Of a DNA stretch of 64,000 nt, positions 1-7,655 are shown one piece after another. Position 1 is the first letter of the stretch; every line of letters starts with the position of its first letter. The notes below the pieces were generated by a model. That model saw nothing but the letters and a program-made list of their open reading frames with translations. It searched no databases and was not told where the DNA came from. Where the stretch lies: NCBI GenBank assembly GCA_017355425.1, contig CP070233.1, positions 3,699,501 to 3,763,500 of the forward strand, written 5' to 3'. The DNA is from Dolichospermum sp. DET69. Lineage in GTDB: Bacteria > Cyanobacteriota > Cyanobacteriia > Cyanobacteriales > Nostocaceae. Made by a program: the position numbers and the translations under genes.

Positions 1-321
1 GTAATAAAACGTAGTTATTCACTCCCCCCCCTCTAAAATTATCGAAACCCTTGATCTCTCGTTAAAGATAAGGGGGGGTGTGAACAGTTACAATAAAACA
101 ACCCATAGACCGAGTATTTTGTGGATAAAATCCTCCTTGTCTACTATCCTTCCTTGTCATCAGTTGGTCTTGCCTTTACAGAAAATATTAAAAACCTACA
201 CCTGTCAGGGCATCCTGCCTGCCCATATTATATTTAATTGTCCCTATCTACTATGGTCAAATCACAAACCAAAAATTGTGAATTAAATTAAAATACAACC
301 CAAGTCCCAGACCCTGGGACA
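1..321. other. intergenic region, no gene seen
   Basis: No convincing coding sequence. An imperfect inverted repeat of a C-tract and a G-tract (18-31 against 71-84, ends TTCACTCCCC and GGGTGTGAA) looks like the edges of a small palindromic repeat. The rest is AT-rich and carries nothing I recognise. Confidence 0.5.
304..320 (-). terminator. hairpin after the min genes
   Basis: A perfect 7-bp stem (GTCCCAG/CTGGGAC) with a 3-nt loop lies just past the minE stop codon. It is followed on the minus strand by T-rich but not pure-T sequence. It could end the min transcript. The weak U-tract keeps confidence low. Confidence 0.35.
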
Positions 322-627
322 TTACAGTAAAATATCACTGTTTTCTAATACTGTTTCATCTAAGCTTTCCTTGACCCTACGGATTGGTAAATTAGCTATT
401 AAAGCCGTTGTCCGTTGGCTGCTTTCTAGGGAAAACTCCAAACCATCTGTTTCTATTTCGACATAGCGACAAACGATTTCCAGGATTTCCTGACGCATTT
501 TTTCTAAGGTTTGGGGGTCTAAGTCTGTACGGTCATGGGAGATTACCACTTGCAGACGACGTTTAACATCATCGCGGCTGTTATCGGGACTACGAGCAAA
601 AAATTTTTCTAAAATTTCAAGAATCAT
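322..627 (-). CDS. minE: cell division topological specificity factor MinE
   Basis: MinE binds MinD at the membrane, stimulates its ATPase and keeps the MinCD division inhibitor away from mid-cell. The product is 101 residues from the start chosen here ([14 protein letters not shown]), close to the usual cyanobacterial length. An N-terminal amphipathic/MinD-binding segment is followed by the topological specificity domain ([33 protein letters not shown]). The open frame extends upstream to 672, overlapping the end of minD, but the extra 15 residues do not look like MinE. The gene follows minD by 37 bp, so minC, minD and minE are probably one unit. Family assignment is firm; the start is inferred. 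Confidence 0.93.
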   Translation of the reverse strand: MILEILEKFFARSPDNSRDDVKRRLQVVISHDRTDLDPQTLEKMRQEILEIVCRYVEIETDGLEFSLESSQRTTALIANLPIRRVKESLDETVLENSDILL

Positions 628-664
628 TGCGGGTATGTGTAAGGCAGAAACACTGGTAAGTAAA

Positions 665-1471
665 TTAAACAATCTTTGACCACAACATCTTTCTCAAGCG
701 GGAGAAGATATTTTTATTAGATGAGTCAAGCTCAAGAAATTCTACAGTTTCCCCTTCCAATCTCCGAGCAATATTCTCAAAAGCTGTGGCAGCTAAAGAG
801 GGAGTGTCTGATAATACTAAAGGTTCGCCACGGTTGGTAGAGACAATCACCCGCTCATCGTCGGGGATCACTCCAATTATGGGGATAGCGAGAAGTTCCT
901 GAACGTCCTGTACAGACATCATATCATTTGCCTGTACCATTGCTGGTCTAATCCTGTTAACTATTAAGTTAATCTTTTTTACACCTTGGGCTTCAAGTAA
1001 TCCCACTACTCGGTCGGCATCACGGACTGCGGAAATTTCGGGAGTGGTGACAATCAAGGCTTCTTTTGCTGGTGCAGTCGCATTTTTAAACCCCATTTCA
1101 ATCCCTGCCGGGCAGTCAATCATCACATACTCATACTTTTGTGCCAGTGCATTTACTAGTAACTTCATTTGGTCAGGTGTAACTGATTCTTTGTTACGGT
1201 GTTGGGTAGCTGGGAGCAGTACCAAATTCGGTTGCCGCTTATCTCTAACTAAAGCTTGTTCTAAACGACACTCTCTAGCCAAGACTTCCACCGCTGTATA
1301 AACAATGCGATTTTCTAGTCCCAGGAGTAAATCTAAATTTCGCAGCCCAAAATCTGCGTCAATTAAGGCCACTTGCTTGCCTATTTTGGCTAAAGCCATC
1401 CCTAAATTAGCTGAAACTGTGGTTTTACCCACTCCCCCTTTACCGGAGGTAATGACAATAATGCGAGTCAT
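665..1471 (-). CDS. minD: septum site-determining ATPase MinD
   Basis: MinD is a ParA/MinD-type deviant Walker ATPase that binds the membrane in its ATP form and recruits MinC and MinE. The 268-residue product starts [18 protein letters not shown], with the deviant Walker A motif at residues 10-18. DCPAGIE supplies the switch region. The C-terminal tail ([11 protein letters not shown]) is the expected amphipathic membrane-targeting helix. An in-frame ATG 30 bp upstream (1501) would add ten residues unlike MinD, so 1471 is preferred. minC lies 128 bp upstream and minE 37 bp downstream on the same strand. Confidence 0.95.
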   Translation of the reverse strand: MTRIIVITSGKGGVGKTTVSANLGMALAKIGKQVALIDADFGLRNLDLLLGLENRIVYTAVEVLARECRLEQALVRDKRQPNLVLLPATQHRNKESVTPDQMKLLVNALAQKYEYVMIDCPAGIEMGFKNATAPAKEALIVTTPEISAVRDADRVVGLLEAQGVKKINLIVNRIRPAMVQANDMMSVQDVQELLAIPIIGVIPDDERVIVSTNRGEPLVLSDTPSLAATAFENIARRLEGETVEFLELDSSNKNIFSRLRKMLWSKIV

Positions 1472-1599
1472 GATAATGCTGTATGAAAGTTCAGGGAACA
1501 ACTATAAAATATTTAAAGCTATTGATTAATTCTAATTACCTTTTGTCAGTTGTCATTAGTTATTAGTCATTAGTTATTGGTAAAACTATTGCCTATTAC

Positions 1600-2775
1600 C
1601 TAAATATTTTGTGGAACTAATTGCGTTCGACTACTTAATTGACTACGGGAAAAATCAGCGGCTTTAACAATGCGAATTCCTTCAGGTGTAATATGTGCAA
1701 CTTCAGGAAAGAAGCTGCTTAGGGTTTTTTCTGGCGCTCTAGCGACAGCATCAGCAATTCGCAATTGGGTTGGTTCCATTTGCAAGGCCATGATCAGAGA
1801 TTCCCGATTACCACCGGCACCAGCATGGGCAACCCCCCGCAAGCGCCCCCAAATCAGAATATCCCCATCTGCAATGACAATACCACTAGGATTGATATCT
1901 CCCAAGATAATTACCGTACCGGGATGACGAATTTCTACGCCTGATCTAACTGTCATTTGCAGATAAAGTGCATCTGCTAGGGCGGTGGGAGTTGGTTGAA
2001 TATCGGACGCGAGGGATGTTTGGAGTTGGATTTGTTCTACAGAATAACCCAGGGTACAAGCAGCGATCGCCGTTTGTCTCCGACTGGTGGCTACGGATTT
2101 TAGTTGTAGTTGGTATGTATTTAAAGTTTCTGCCAAATCTTGCAGTTGTCTGTTATCTAACAACCGATCTTTCGCTACTAGATGCACGGATGTATTTGGC
2201 TTGCGTAAGCGATCGCCTGCATTGAGACGCTGTTTCATTTGTTGCCAAATTTCCCACCAATTGAATTCTGATGGTAATATTTGAGACTCAGTGGGCAAAA
2301 TTAATAATAGTCGCTCTCCTTCGGTTTTTAACTGAACTTGAATATTATGATCTACCTTCTGCTGGTTGTCATTTAAATCAGTATTTGGTAAATCAGATAA
2401 AATAGAACTAGATTCCCCATGATTAGGAATATTAGATTCTGGATTTTCAGCAGCAGAATTACCGTTTAAATAGGCAATTACAGAATTTAACTCTGAATTA
2501 GGAATAATAGGATCAGATTCTACTTTATTATCAGCAAAATCTGTATTTATCTCGCCAGAGTTAGAATCATTTACCTCTTGATCAACCTGATGAGAAATTG
2601 GTTCTGACTTAGGAACTTCAGGCTTTATTTCATCAGGTTTAGCAGTATCAGTAGCATCTACATTTTCTGGGACAGAATGAGAATTATTTACCTCTTGATC
2701 AACCTGATGAGGAATTGATTCTGACTTAGGAAATTCAGACTTTATTTCATCAGGTTTGGTAGAATCAGAATTCAT
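1600..2775 (-). CDS. minC: septum site-determining protein MinC, long N-terminal extension
   Basis: MinC inhibits FtsZ polymerisation and is positioned by MinD/MinE. The C-terminal third (about residues 275-375) is the MinC beta-helix domain: VEIRHPGTVIILGDINPSG, then GDILIWGRLRGVAHAGA and the RIAD motif. An N-domain-like section with KTEGERLLLILP lies before it. The first 150 residues are acidic, low-complexity and probably disordered. They contain a direct duplication of about 28 residues with a 40-residue period (KPDEIK..PKSE..HQVDQEVN at about 7-34 and 47-74). The 391-residue length is well above the roughly 230-270 of most MinC proteins because of this extension. It is first in the minC-minD-minE series. 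Confidence 0.93.
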   Translation of the reverse strand: MNSDSTKPDEIKSEFPKSESIPHQVDQEVNNSHSVPENVDATDTAKPDEIKPEVPKSEPISHQVDQEVNDSNSGEINTDFADNKVESDPIIPNSELNSVIAYLNGNSAAENPESNIPNHGESSSILSDLPNTDLNDNQQKVDHNIQVQLKTEGERLLLILPTESQILPSEFNWWEIWQQMKQRLNAGDRLRKPNTSVHLVAKDRLLDNRQLQDLAETLNTYQLQLKSVATSRRQTAIAACTLGYSVEQIQLQTSLASDIQPTPTALADALYLQMTVRSGVEIRHPGTVIILGDINPSGIVIADGDILIWGRLRGVAHAGAGGNRESLIMALQMEPTQLRIADAVARAPEKTLSSFFPEVAHITPEGIRIVKAADFSRSQLSSRTQLVPQNI

Positions 2776-2913
2776 GCAGCACTAGCCAAAATACACCAAC
2801 ATTTGAAATCTTCATAAAAATAGAGAAATTTGGTAATGGGTAATTGCGGATAAAATCCCTGTTTTCATCCTATTTATCCTTTCATCAGTGGATATATTGA
2901 TTCTGACAGTTTC

Positions 2914-2945
2914 TCCAATTACCAATTACCAATTACCAATTACCT
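2914..2945. repeat. short tandem heptamer repeat (TTACCAA)
   Basis: Several tandem copies of the heptamer ATTACCA are visible. The array runs into the 3' end of the neighbouring kinase gene and supplies its last codons. Short tandem heptamers are common in heterocystous cyanobacteria; a similar array lies at 52620-52645. Confidence 0.7.
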
Positions 2946-4258
2946 ATCAATGTTTGATAAACTATCCCCAAAGCATCAGCATTACCGACATTACCGGGGA
3001 ACAATACCACTGGCAAATTCGGAAACAGGGGATGATCAGATGGTGTGATTACCATTGAACACCCTGCTAAAATTTGACCAAGTAATCGGGCTGAAGTTAA
3101 AGCCAGTCCCGTACTCAAGACATCGTTAGAAGTAATACCCCCCTTACTGATTAGGAATCCTATATCAGATGGCAAACCTTGGACAATATCCATGAGTAAA
3201 GCTGAAACTGTAGTGCCAAAATCTAACCTAGTTTTGACATCTTTAAAAGCCAATTCCTGACGGCTAGTATAAATTACTGGCGTTTTACCAGCATTATGCA
3301 CTACTTTGACATTTTCTAGAATCTCGGTTAGCAGTTTAGCAGATTCATTTACCCCATTCTCAACTAATCTGCCCACATTAACTTCTATGCCTACCGTTCC
3401 CTCAACTTGTAATAATGATTCTAACTGTTGAGTTGTCTTTTTCACGTGAGAACCAACAATAATTGCACCAGGTTTACCACCGCGCACATATTCTGTCATA
3501 TTTTCAGCAGCAATGGGTTGGGGTGGTAAGGCCGCCAAAGCTGTTAAAATACTAGCAGCAGAACGGAATAAAAAACGTTTTCCCTGACTTGCGGCTGTTA
3601 ATACATCTACAGCAAAGGTATTCAGATCCTCCTGATTTTCCCCGTCTATGACACCACATTGATTATTCTCAAGTTTTAATAAGCTTTCTAAACTACCAGC
3701 ACGGATATCTGCGAGTAAAAATCTAGTAACAGTATCTTCTTTAATTCGTCCTTTGGTTTTTTCTTCGACATATTTAGGAAGATAGCTGTAATTGTAGCCA
3801 AAGACAGAATCACGGGCAAATTCTGTTTCATGTACGGGAGTAGGAACACCATCAATGATTAGATAGTGAATACTGTCGCGGGTAATTCTTCCCCCTTCAA
3901 AAAACGCAGGTACGAGAAAATGAGCATCAAATGGACCAAGTTCTTCAGCAATGACATCTGTTTCTATGGGATAATGTCCGCGCAAGGTGGAGTCTGAACG
4001 ACTGACTACGAGAAAATCATCTATTTTTTCCTCTGCTAGTGCGAGTTTGAGGTTATGACAAACTTCTCTGGTGACATTAGCGGCTGATTCTGGTGTCAGA
4101 GCGCGAGTATTGGTTAAAATAAAGAAGATAGGAGCATTATCTTTTAATCCTAACCGTAAGGTTTCCACGTCCCAGTGCATGAGTAATAAGCAACTGTGGA
4201 CGGTTTGCGAACCAGTAGGATCATCATCGAGGACAATTATTTTGGGTTGGTTATTCAT
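2933..4258 (-). CDS. four-carbon acid sugar kinase family protein (DUF1537)
   Basis: Members phosphorylate four-carbon sugar acids such as threonate or erythronate, or are uncharacterised relatives. The N-terminus shows the family signature IIVLDDDPTGSQT. The C-terminal nucleotide-binding domain contains the glycine-rich ISKGGITSNDV, ITPSDHP and VLFPGNVGNADALG. At 441 residues it is full length. The last residues (IGNW) are encoded by the start of a heptamer repeat array, so the C-terminus may have been replaced. The substrate cannot be read from the sequence, and no partner aldolase or dehydrogenase is adjacent, so the pathway is unknown. Confidence 0.85.
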   Translation of the reverse strand: MNNQPKIIVLDDDPTGSQTVHSCLLLMHWDVETLRLGLKDNAPIFFILTNTRALTPESAANVTREVCHNLKLALAEEKIDDFLVVSRSDSTLRGHYPIETDVIAEELGPFDAHFLVPAFFEGGRITRDSIHYLIIDGVPTPVHETEFARDSVFGYNYSYLPKYVEEKTKGRIKEDTVTRFLLADIRAGSLESLLKLENNQCGVIDGENQEDLNTFAVDVLTAASQGKRFLFRSAASILTALAALPPQPIAAENMTEYVRGGKPGAIIVGSHVKKTTQQLESLLQVEGTVGIEVNVGRLVENGVNESAKLLTEILENVKVVHNAGKTPVIYTSRQELAFKDVKTRLDFGTTVSALLMDIVQGLPSDIGFLISKGGITSNDVLSTGLALTSARLLGQILAGCSMVITPSDHPLFPNLPVVLFPGNVGNADALGIVYQTLIGNW

Positions 4259-4270
4259 AGGTTATTTTGT

Positions 4271-4488
4271 TTATACTTTTGTGAGGTTTCTAAGTTCTGC
4301 TTGTACGTCCAAGGCAATCTGTCATGATTGATTGAGAAGTTGAGTATATTCAATCGCTTGACGACTAACTTCTAAGTTTTGGAGATTGGCTAAATCATTT
4401 ACCACTAAATCTTGGTTATTAGCAAGCGGTTTTTTATTATCGCGCAAAATCTGTTCACTTTTTCAAGCGCGAACTAAATCTTCTCTAT
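4271..4488 (-). pseudogene. decayed partial copy of the coiled-coil membrane gene at 6012-6701
   Basis: About 215 bp align closely, without gaps, to the 3' end of the gene at 6012-6701, including the position of the terminal stop (4271-4273). Two in-frame TGA stops (4322-4324 and 4463-4465) replace Leu codons of the intact copy, and no start is left. The translated remnant still reads YEIAQRSVELNQLNALD-like residues. This is a truncated paralogue in decay, lying directly behind the sugar kinase gene. Confidence 0.85.
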
Positions 4489-4521
4489 AAGGAAGGATAA
4501 GTTAAATTGGTATATTAGTAC

Positions 4522-4578
4522 GGTGCGTCAGACCGCATAAATACTGACAATAAAGAGATTCTCAATATCTGACGCACC
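4522..4578. repeat. short inverted-repeat element
   Basis: Perfect 11-bp arms (GGTGCGTCAGA at 4522-4532, its complement at 4568-4578) enclose about 35 bp of AT-rich sequence. It sits next to a MITE at 4585 and could be an independent small palindromic element. Confidence 0.6.
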
Positions 4579-4584
4579 CTATAA

Positions 4585-4773
4585 CCTATCTTCCGCACCC
4601 TCAACTGTCACAATCGGTTTTTACTGTTTTTTATGATGAAATGAGGATGTATTATATACCGAATCTCAATGAATTAACGGATACATGATGCCGACAAGGC
4701 ATAATTTGTATCCAAAAATCAAGAGAAAATCAAGTGATAATACTATGTGACACCCCAGGGTGCGGAATGTGGG
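4585..4773. mobile_element. MITE family a, copy 1 (189 bp)
   Basis: Imperfect terminal inverted repeats of about 25 bp (left CTTCCGCACCCTCAACTGTC, right GGGTGCGGAATGTGGG) bound AT-rich DNA without coding potential. The hexamer CTATAA flanks both sides (4579-4584 and 4774-4779), consistent with a target duplication. A second copy with the same ends but a different interior is at 9103-9269. No transposase with these ends is in the window. Confidence 0.65.
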
Positions 4774-4824
4774 CTATAAGAGATATTCAATGTGATAATT
4801 GGGTAAGTTAAGTATTGATATATT

Positions 4825-5043
4825 TTAGTCGGCTTTATCGTGATGATTGCAGTTATTTTCAGGAAACCAATTTTCATCTAGGATTTGCTCTAAAGAACCA
4901 ATGAGTACAAGAGGGAATTTGTCAATAGTAAGTTGAGAACGATCCGAAACTTCTTTTCTTGCTTCTTGATAAGATTCAAAAATGAATATGGTGCAAATAT
5001 TGAAAACATTAAAATTTTCCAGCTTCTTTAAGTGCGAAATCAA
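4825..5043 (-). CDS. small hypothetical protein, possibly a gene remnant
   Basis: A 72-residue frame overlaps the 3' end of the PIN-domain gene by 35 bp in another frame. The segment from about residue 14 onward (YQEARKEVSDRSQL, FPLVLIGSLEQILDENW) has a natural amino-acid composition and looks like the C-terminal part of a real protein. The first residues are antisense-like overlap. I do not recognise the family. It may be a truncated gene whose 5' end was lost when the toxin-antitoxin pair arrived. Confidence 0.35.
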   Translation of the reverse strand: MISHLKKLENFNVFNICTIFIFESYQEARKEVSDRSQLTIDKFPLVLIGSLEQILDENWFPENNCNHHDKAD

Positions 5044-5506
5044 TCACTCGTTGACTTAAACGAATATTGTGATTGAGCATTTTTTCAATCGCAGTTTTGA
5101 TAGATAGGGGATATCCTTCTTTTTTAGCACGTAGCAAAATTCCAATTGAACCCGTAACTGCAAGACCACTTAATCTAGCTATTCTTCTTCCTACCGCTTC
5201 ATCTATACAGACTGTAGAAATATTTTTATTTAATGCTAATTGAATTACAGAAGCTTCTCCTACATCTAAAGAATTCAGAAGTATAGGAGAAATATTTACA
5301 GGAACAGTTTGCTTTTGTAGCCAAAAATCAGCTTTAAATTCAGTTACACCCAAACCTGTTGTACCACCAATGATTATTTCTTGAGAAACTTCAAAGGGAA
5401 CAATAACAGTTGTATATAAAGATTGTAAAACATTAAAGTACCCGATAGCAGCAACAATAGCAATTAAAGGAGAAGTATTAATAACAATTTCACTGGTGTT
5501 AGGCAT
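5009..5506 (-). CDS. PIN-like domain protein (DUF3368 type), putative toxin
   Basis: 165 residues with the PIN/VapC-like pattern. The N-terminal INTSPLIAI supplies the first acidic-site region, GEASVIQLA the central helix and VCIDEAVGRRIARLSGL the distal acidic site. DUF3368 members are predicted Mg-dependent RNases and are usually paired with UPF0175 antitoxins. Exactly that gene lies upstream with an 8-bp overlap, so the two are translationally coupled. The role as an RNase toxin is inferred from family and context. Confidence 0.8.
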   Translation of the reverse strand: MPNTSEIVINTSPLIAIVAAIGYFNVLQSLYTTVIVPFEVSQEIIIGGTTGLGVTEFKADFWLQKQTVPVNISPILLNSLDVGEASVIQLALNKNISTVCIDEAVGRRIARLSGLAVTGSIGILLRAKKEGYPLSIKTAIEKMLNHNIRLSQRVIDFALKEAGKF

Positions 5507-5753
5507 TTTCTATATCTGATAATAATTCCTCTGCACTTAAATCAATTAATGGCACTCCATAATCATTTAATTTAAGGATAAAAGTTACTCTCTCTACTCC
5601 TAATAAAGCCGCAGCCATACCAGAAGAAAGACGTTTCATTTCATATAGTTTAACTGCCATTGCCCATTTTGCTTCTTGTTCAAACTGTTCTCTAGTTTTA
5701 CCAACAGCATCAGGTAAAGTTTCGGGATAGTTAATTTGGAGTTGCAAAGACAT
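5499..5753 (-). CDS. UPF0175 family protein, putative antitoxin
   Basis: 84 residues with a typical UPF0175 layout: KTREQFEQEAKWAMAVKLYE, then a small helix-turn-helix-like region (LSSGMAAALLGVERVTFILKL) and an acidic C-terminus (SAEELLSDIENA). Such proteins act as antitoxins and DNA-binding autoregulators for PIN-domain toxins. The gene overlaps the toxin gene start by 8 bp, as expected for a two-gene module. The complex and its autoregulation are inferred. Confidence 0.8.
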   Translation of the reverse strand: MSLQLQINYPETLPDAVGKTREQFEQEAKWAMAVKLYEMKRLSSGMAAALLGVERVTFILKLNDYGVPLIDLSAEELLSDIENA

Positions 5754-6011
5754 AATTTATTGTACAGCAAAGGTTATTGATATTATCGAATTATAACAAA
5801 TAAAGTTGAGTATCTGCGTGATCAACCATATAAGCAACTCACTTTTCTATTTTTGTTTTTATTACCTTCCCTTTATTTATGGATGTAAAAACGCAAGTTA
5901 TGACCTTTTCAAGTATAACGTGTTGTATATATCGCTCTCTGAAATCAACTCAATATCTACCGATGGTTATGCGATCGCTTAATATTAAAGCATAGTTGAA
6001 TTAATTGATGA

Positions 6012-6701
6012 TTACACTTTTGTCAGTTTTCTAAGTTCCGTTTGTACATCCAACGCAATCTGCAATGATTGATTCAGCAGTTGAGCATATTCACTAGCTT
6101 GATTACTAACTTCTAAACTTTGCAGATTGGCTAAATTATTTACCACTAAATCTTGATTATTAGCCAGTAGTCTTTTATTATCGCGCAAAATCCGTTCACT
6201 TTTCAAAGCGCGAACTAAATCTTCCCTAATTAGCTCAAGTGCGGATATAACTTTTTCTCTGTCGCTAATGCTACTTTGGGAGTTACCAGAGTTGGTAAGT
6301 TGATCATTAATATCTATCGCTTGGACGACTTCGTGATATTTTTCAACTTCGTCTAAAAGGATTGTGAGTGCATGGGGACAGGTTTTTTTTCGCCAGAGCG
6401 AGCGCCCCACAACTACCGCAACAGGTACAATAATCAGTAACATTACCCCCAATTGATTAGAAGATCCCAGCGTGGGTAAAACTATAAAAGCGTAAATACC
6501 ACCAACTATAATCGGTGTTAGCACCAAAGCGACTAAAGCTTCATTAAGAAAAAAGCTAGTCCGCCTGTCCTTGTCTGCCATAATTGAGGGACGGAAAACG
6601 TCTTCTGAATCGAATCCAGTTAAGCGTCTAAGTTCCCCTTTGCTAATTTCTAAACCTACTAAATCTGGCTGCACTGCTAAACACTCCTTTGAGTTAAGCA
6701 T
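6012..6701 (-). CDS. hypothetical membrane protein with C-terminal coiled coil
   Basis: 229 residues. The N-terminal 45 residues are soluble. Two hydrophobic segments follow (about 52-74, FLNEALVALVLTPIIVGG; about 80-100, GVMLLIIVPVAVVVG), then a basic stretch RKK. The remaining 120 residues are a long, Gln/Leu/Asn-rich helical region likely to form a coiled coil (LRDNKRLLANNQDL). I do not recognise the family. A broken copy of its last 72 codons lies at 4271-4488, so the locus was once duplicated. It seems monocistronic. Confidence 0.65.
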   Translation of the reverse strand: MLNSKECLAVQPDLVGLEISKGELRRLTGFDSEDVFRPSIMADKDRRTSFFLNEALVALVLTPIIVGGIYAFIVLPTLGSSNQLGVMLLIIVPVAVVVGRSLWRKKTCPHALTILLDEVEKYHEVVQAIDINDQLTNSGNSQSSISDREKVISALELIREDLVRALKSERILRDNKRLLANNQDLVVNNLANLQSLEVSNQASEYAQLLNQSLQIALDVQTELRKLTKV

Positions 6702-7212
6702 CTATTTTAAAGTGTAGAGCGATATCTTGAAGGATATTGAGAACTCCCTTGTCCGTTGTTATAGTGGTAAAAATCAGCCAACTTATGTAGGAGCAGTTTG
6801 AAAATCTAAAATAATTTTTGTAACAAGCACCACATTTTTTTAAATTTGCCCTGAAAGTGAATTAATCGAGTTGATGGTAAATTTATGTTGCGTAAATAAC
6901 TAATAAAACTTTAATTATCTATTGATAGAAATCACCGCTACTAAGCTGAGAAAGTGCTATCGTAGAAAAGATAATTAAGCATTTACAAAAGATACTCATC
7001 TCAGTGTCTTCTGTTTGTCTGTGTTGTTCTGTAAAAAAACTGATTAAGTCCAACTATATTTGTTAACCAACAAATAAAATATCTGGCTAATCACTAACAA
7101 AAGTCCAAAAGATGGATAAAGCATCCAGGTTATTAGGATAAAAAAGACTAGAAAACATCAGAAAATTCTGATTGATAAACTGTCGAAAACACAACTATTT
7201 CAGCTAATATAC
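6702..7212. other. intergenic region upstream of ctpA
   Basis: About 510 bp of AT-rich DNA with no gene. It probably holds the original ctpA promoter, now separated from the ctpA start codon by the 443-bp RNA element at 7213-7655. The 16 nt directly before that element (7197-7212, ATTTCAGCTAATATAC) would be the guide segment if the element is an IscB omega RNA. Confidence 0.5.
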
Positions 7213-7655
7213 GTCAGTAACCCAGCCCTAAAGGGACTGAGCTTGCAAAAGAAATTAAACAAGCTGTACTGACCAGACCACCCTGAGCATAGTCTCAGGG
7301 TAGCCGTTATTTGAGTCACGACACCCACCGAATGCGAAGCTAGTTCCCTGCTCTGTCGCTTGTGATTAAACAGTTCTAAGGTCACTGGAACAGTGTTGCA
7401 AGTCTAACAAGCTCTAATAACTGGTCGAAGCTAACATTACCCCAGAAATGGGAGGCTCTTTGGAGCAAAACATTATGCGTACAGAGTTGAGAAATTTGAA
7501 TCGGTAATTGTCCCGTTGAAAGTACATCACAAAAGTACCCCGAATTTCCCAACTCCAAGGCGGTAATGAAACAAGATTTAAAGCGTTTAAAAACGCCCGA
7601 TTTGCTTCCCTCTCAGGTCTAAAGACACTGAGTTTCCCACTTACCGCGATGTCTT
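7213..7655 (+). ncRNA. HEARO-like / IscB omega-RNA element, copy A
   Basis: A 443-bp element nearly identical to the minus-strand copy at 44757-45199. Structure cues: a perfect 7-bp closing pair (GTCAGTA 7213-7219 with TACTGAC 7267-7273), a 7-bp hairpin at 7281-7300 (CCCTGAG/CTCAGGG), and two hairpins near the 3' end that covary between copies. Those are GCGUU/AACGC here against GCGGU/ACCGC in the other copy, and GUCU/AGAC against GGCU/AGCC. The element ends exactly at ATGA. HEARO RNAs, the omega RNAs of IscB nucleases, are known to end before ATGA or GTGA. No IscB gene is in the window, so this would be a solo, non-autonomous copy. The family name is from recall; the structure and repeat are seen directly. 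Confidence 0.75.

Noticed and set aside
80-286. 68-codon frame at the window start
   Set aside because: Irregular composition, no ribosome binding site, and it lies in repeat-flanked intergenic DNA.
7200-7385. 61-codon frame on the minus strand inside the RNA element
   Set aside because: The corresponding frame in the second copy (45158-45373 region) is not preserved at its ends. Hairpin-compensating changes argue for RNA, not protein, conservation.
7213-7655. Interpretation of the 443-bp element as a group II or group I intron
   Set aside because: No domain V/VI-like hairpin with the expected AGC...catalytic triad was seen, no intron-encoded protein, and the copies do not split genes with restored frames. 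The consistent ATGA end fits HEARO better.
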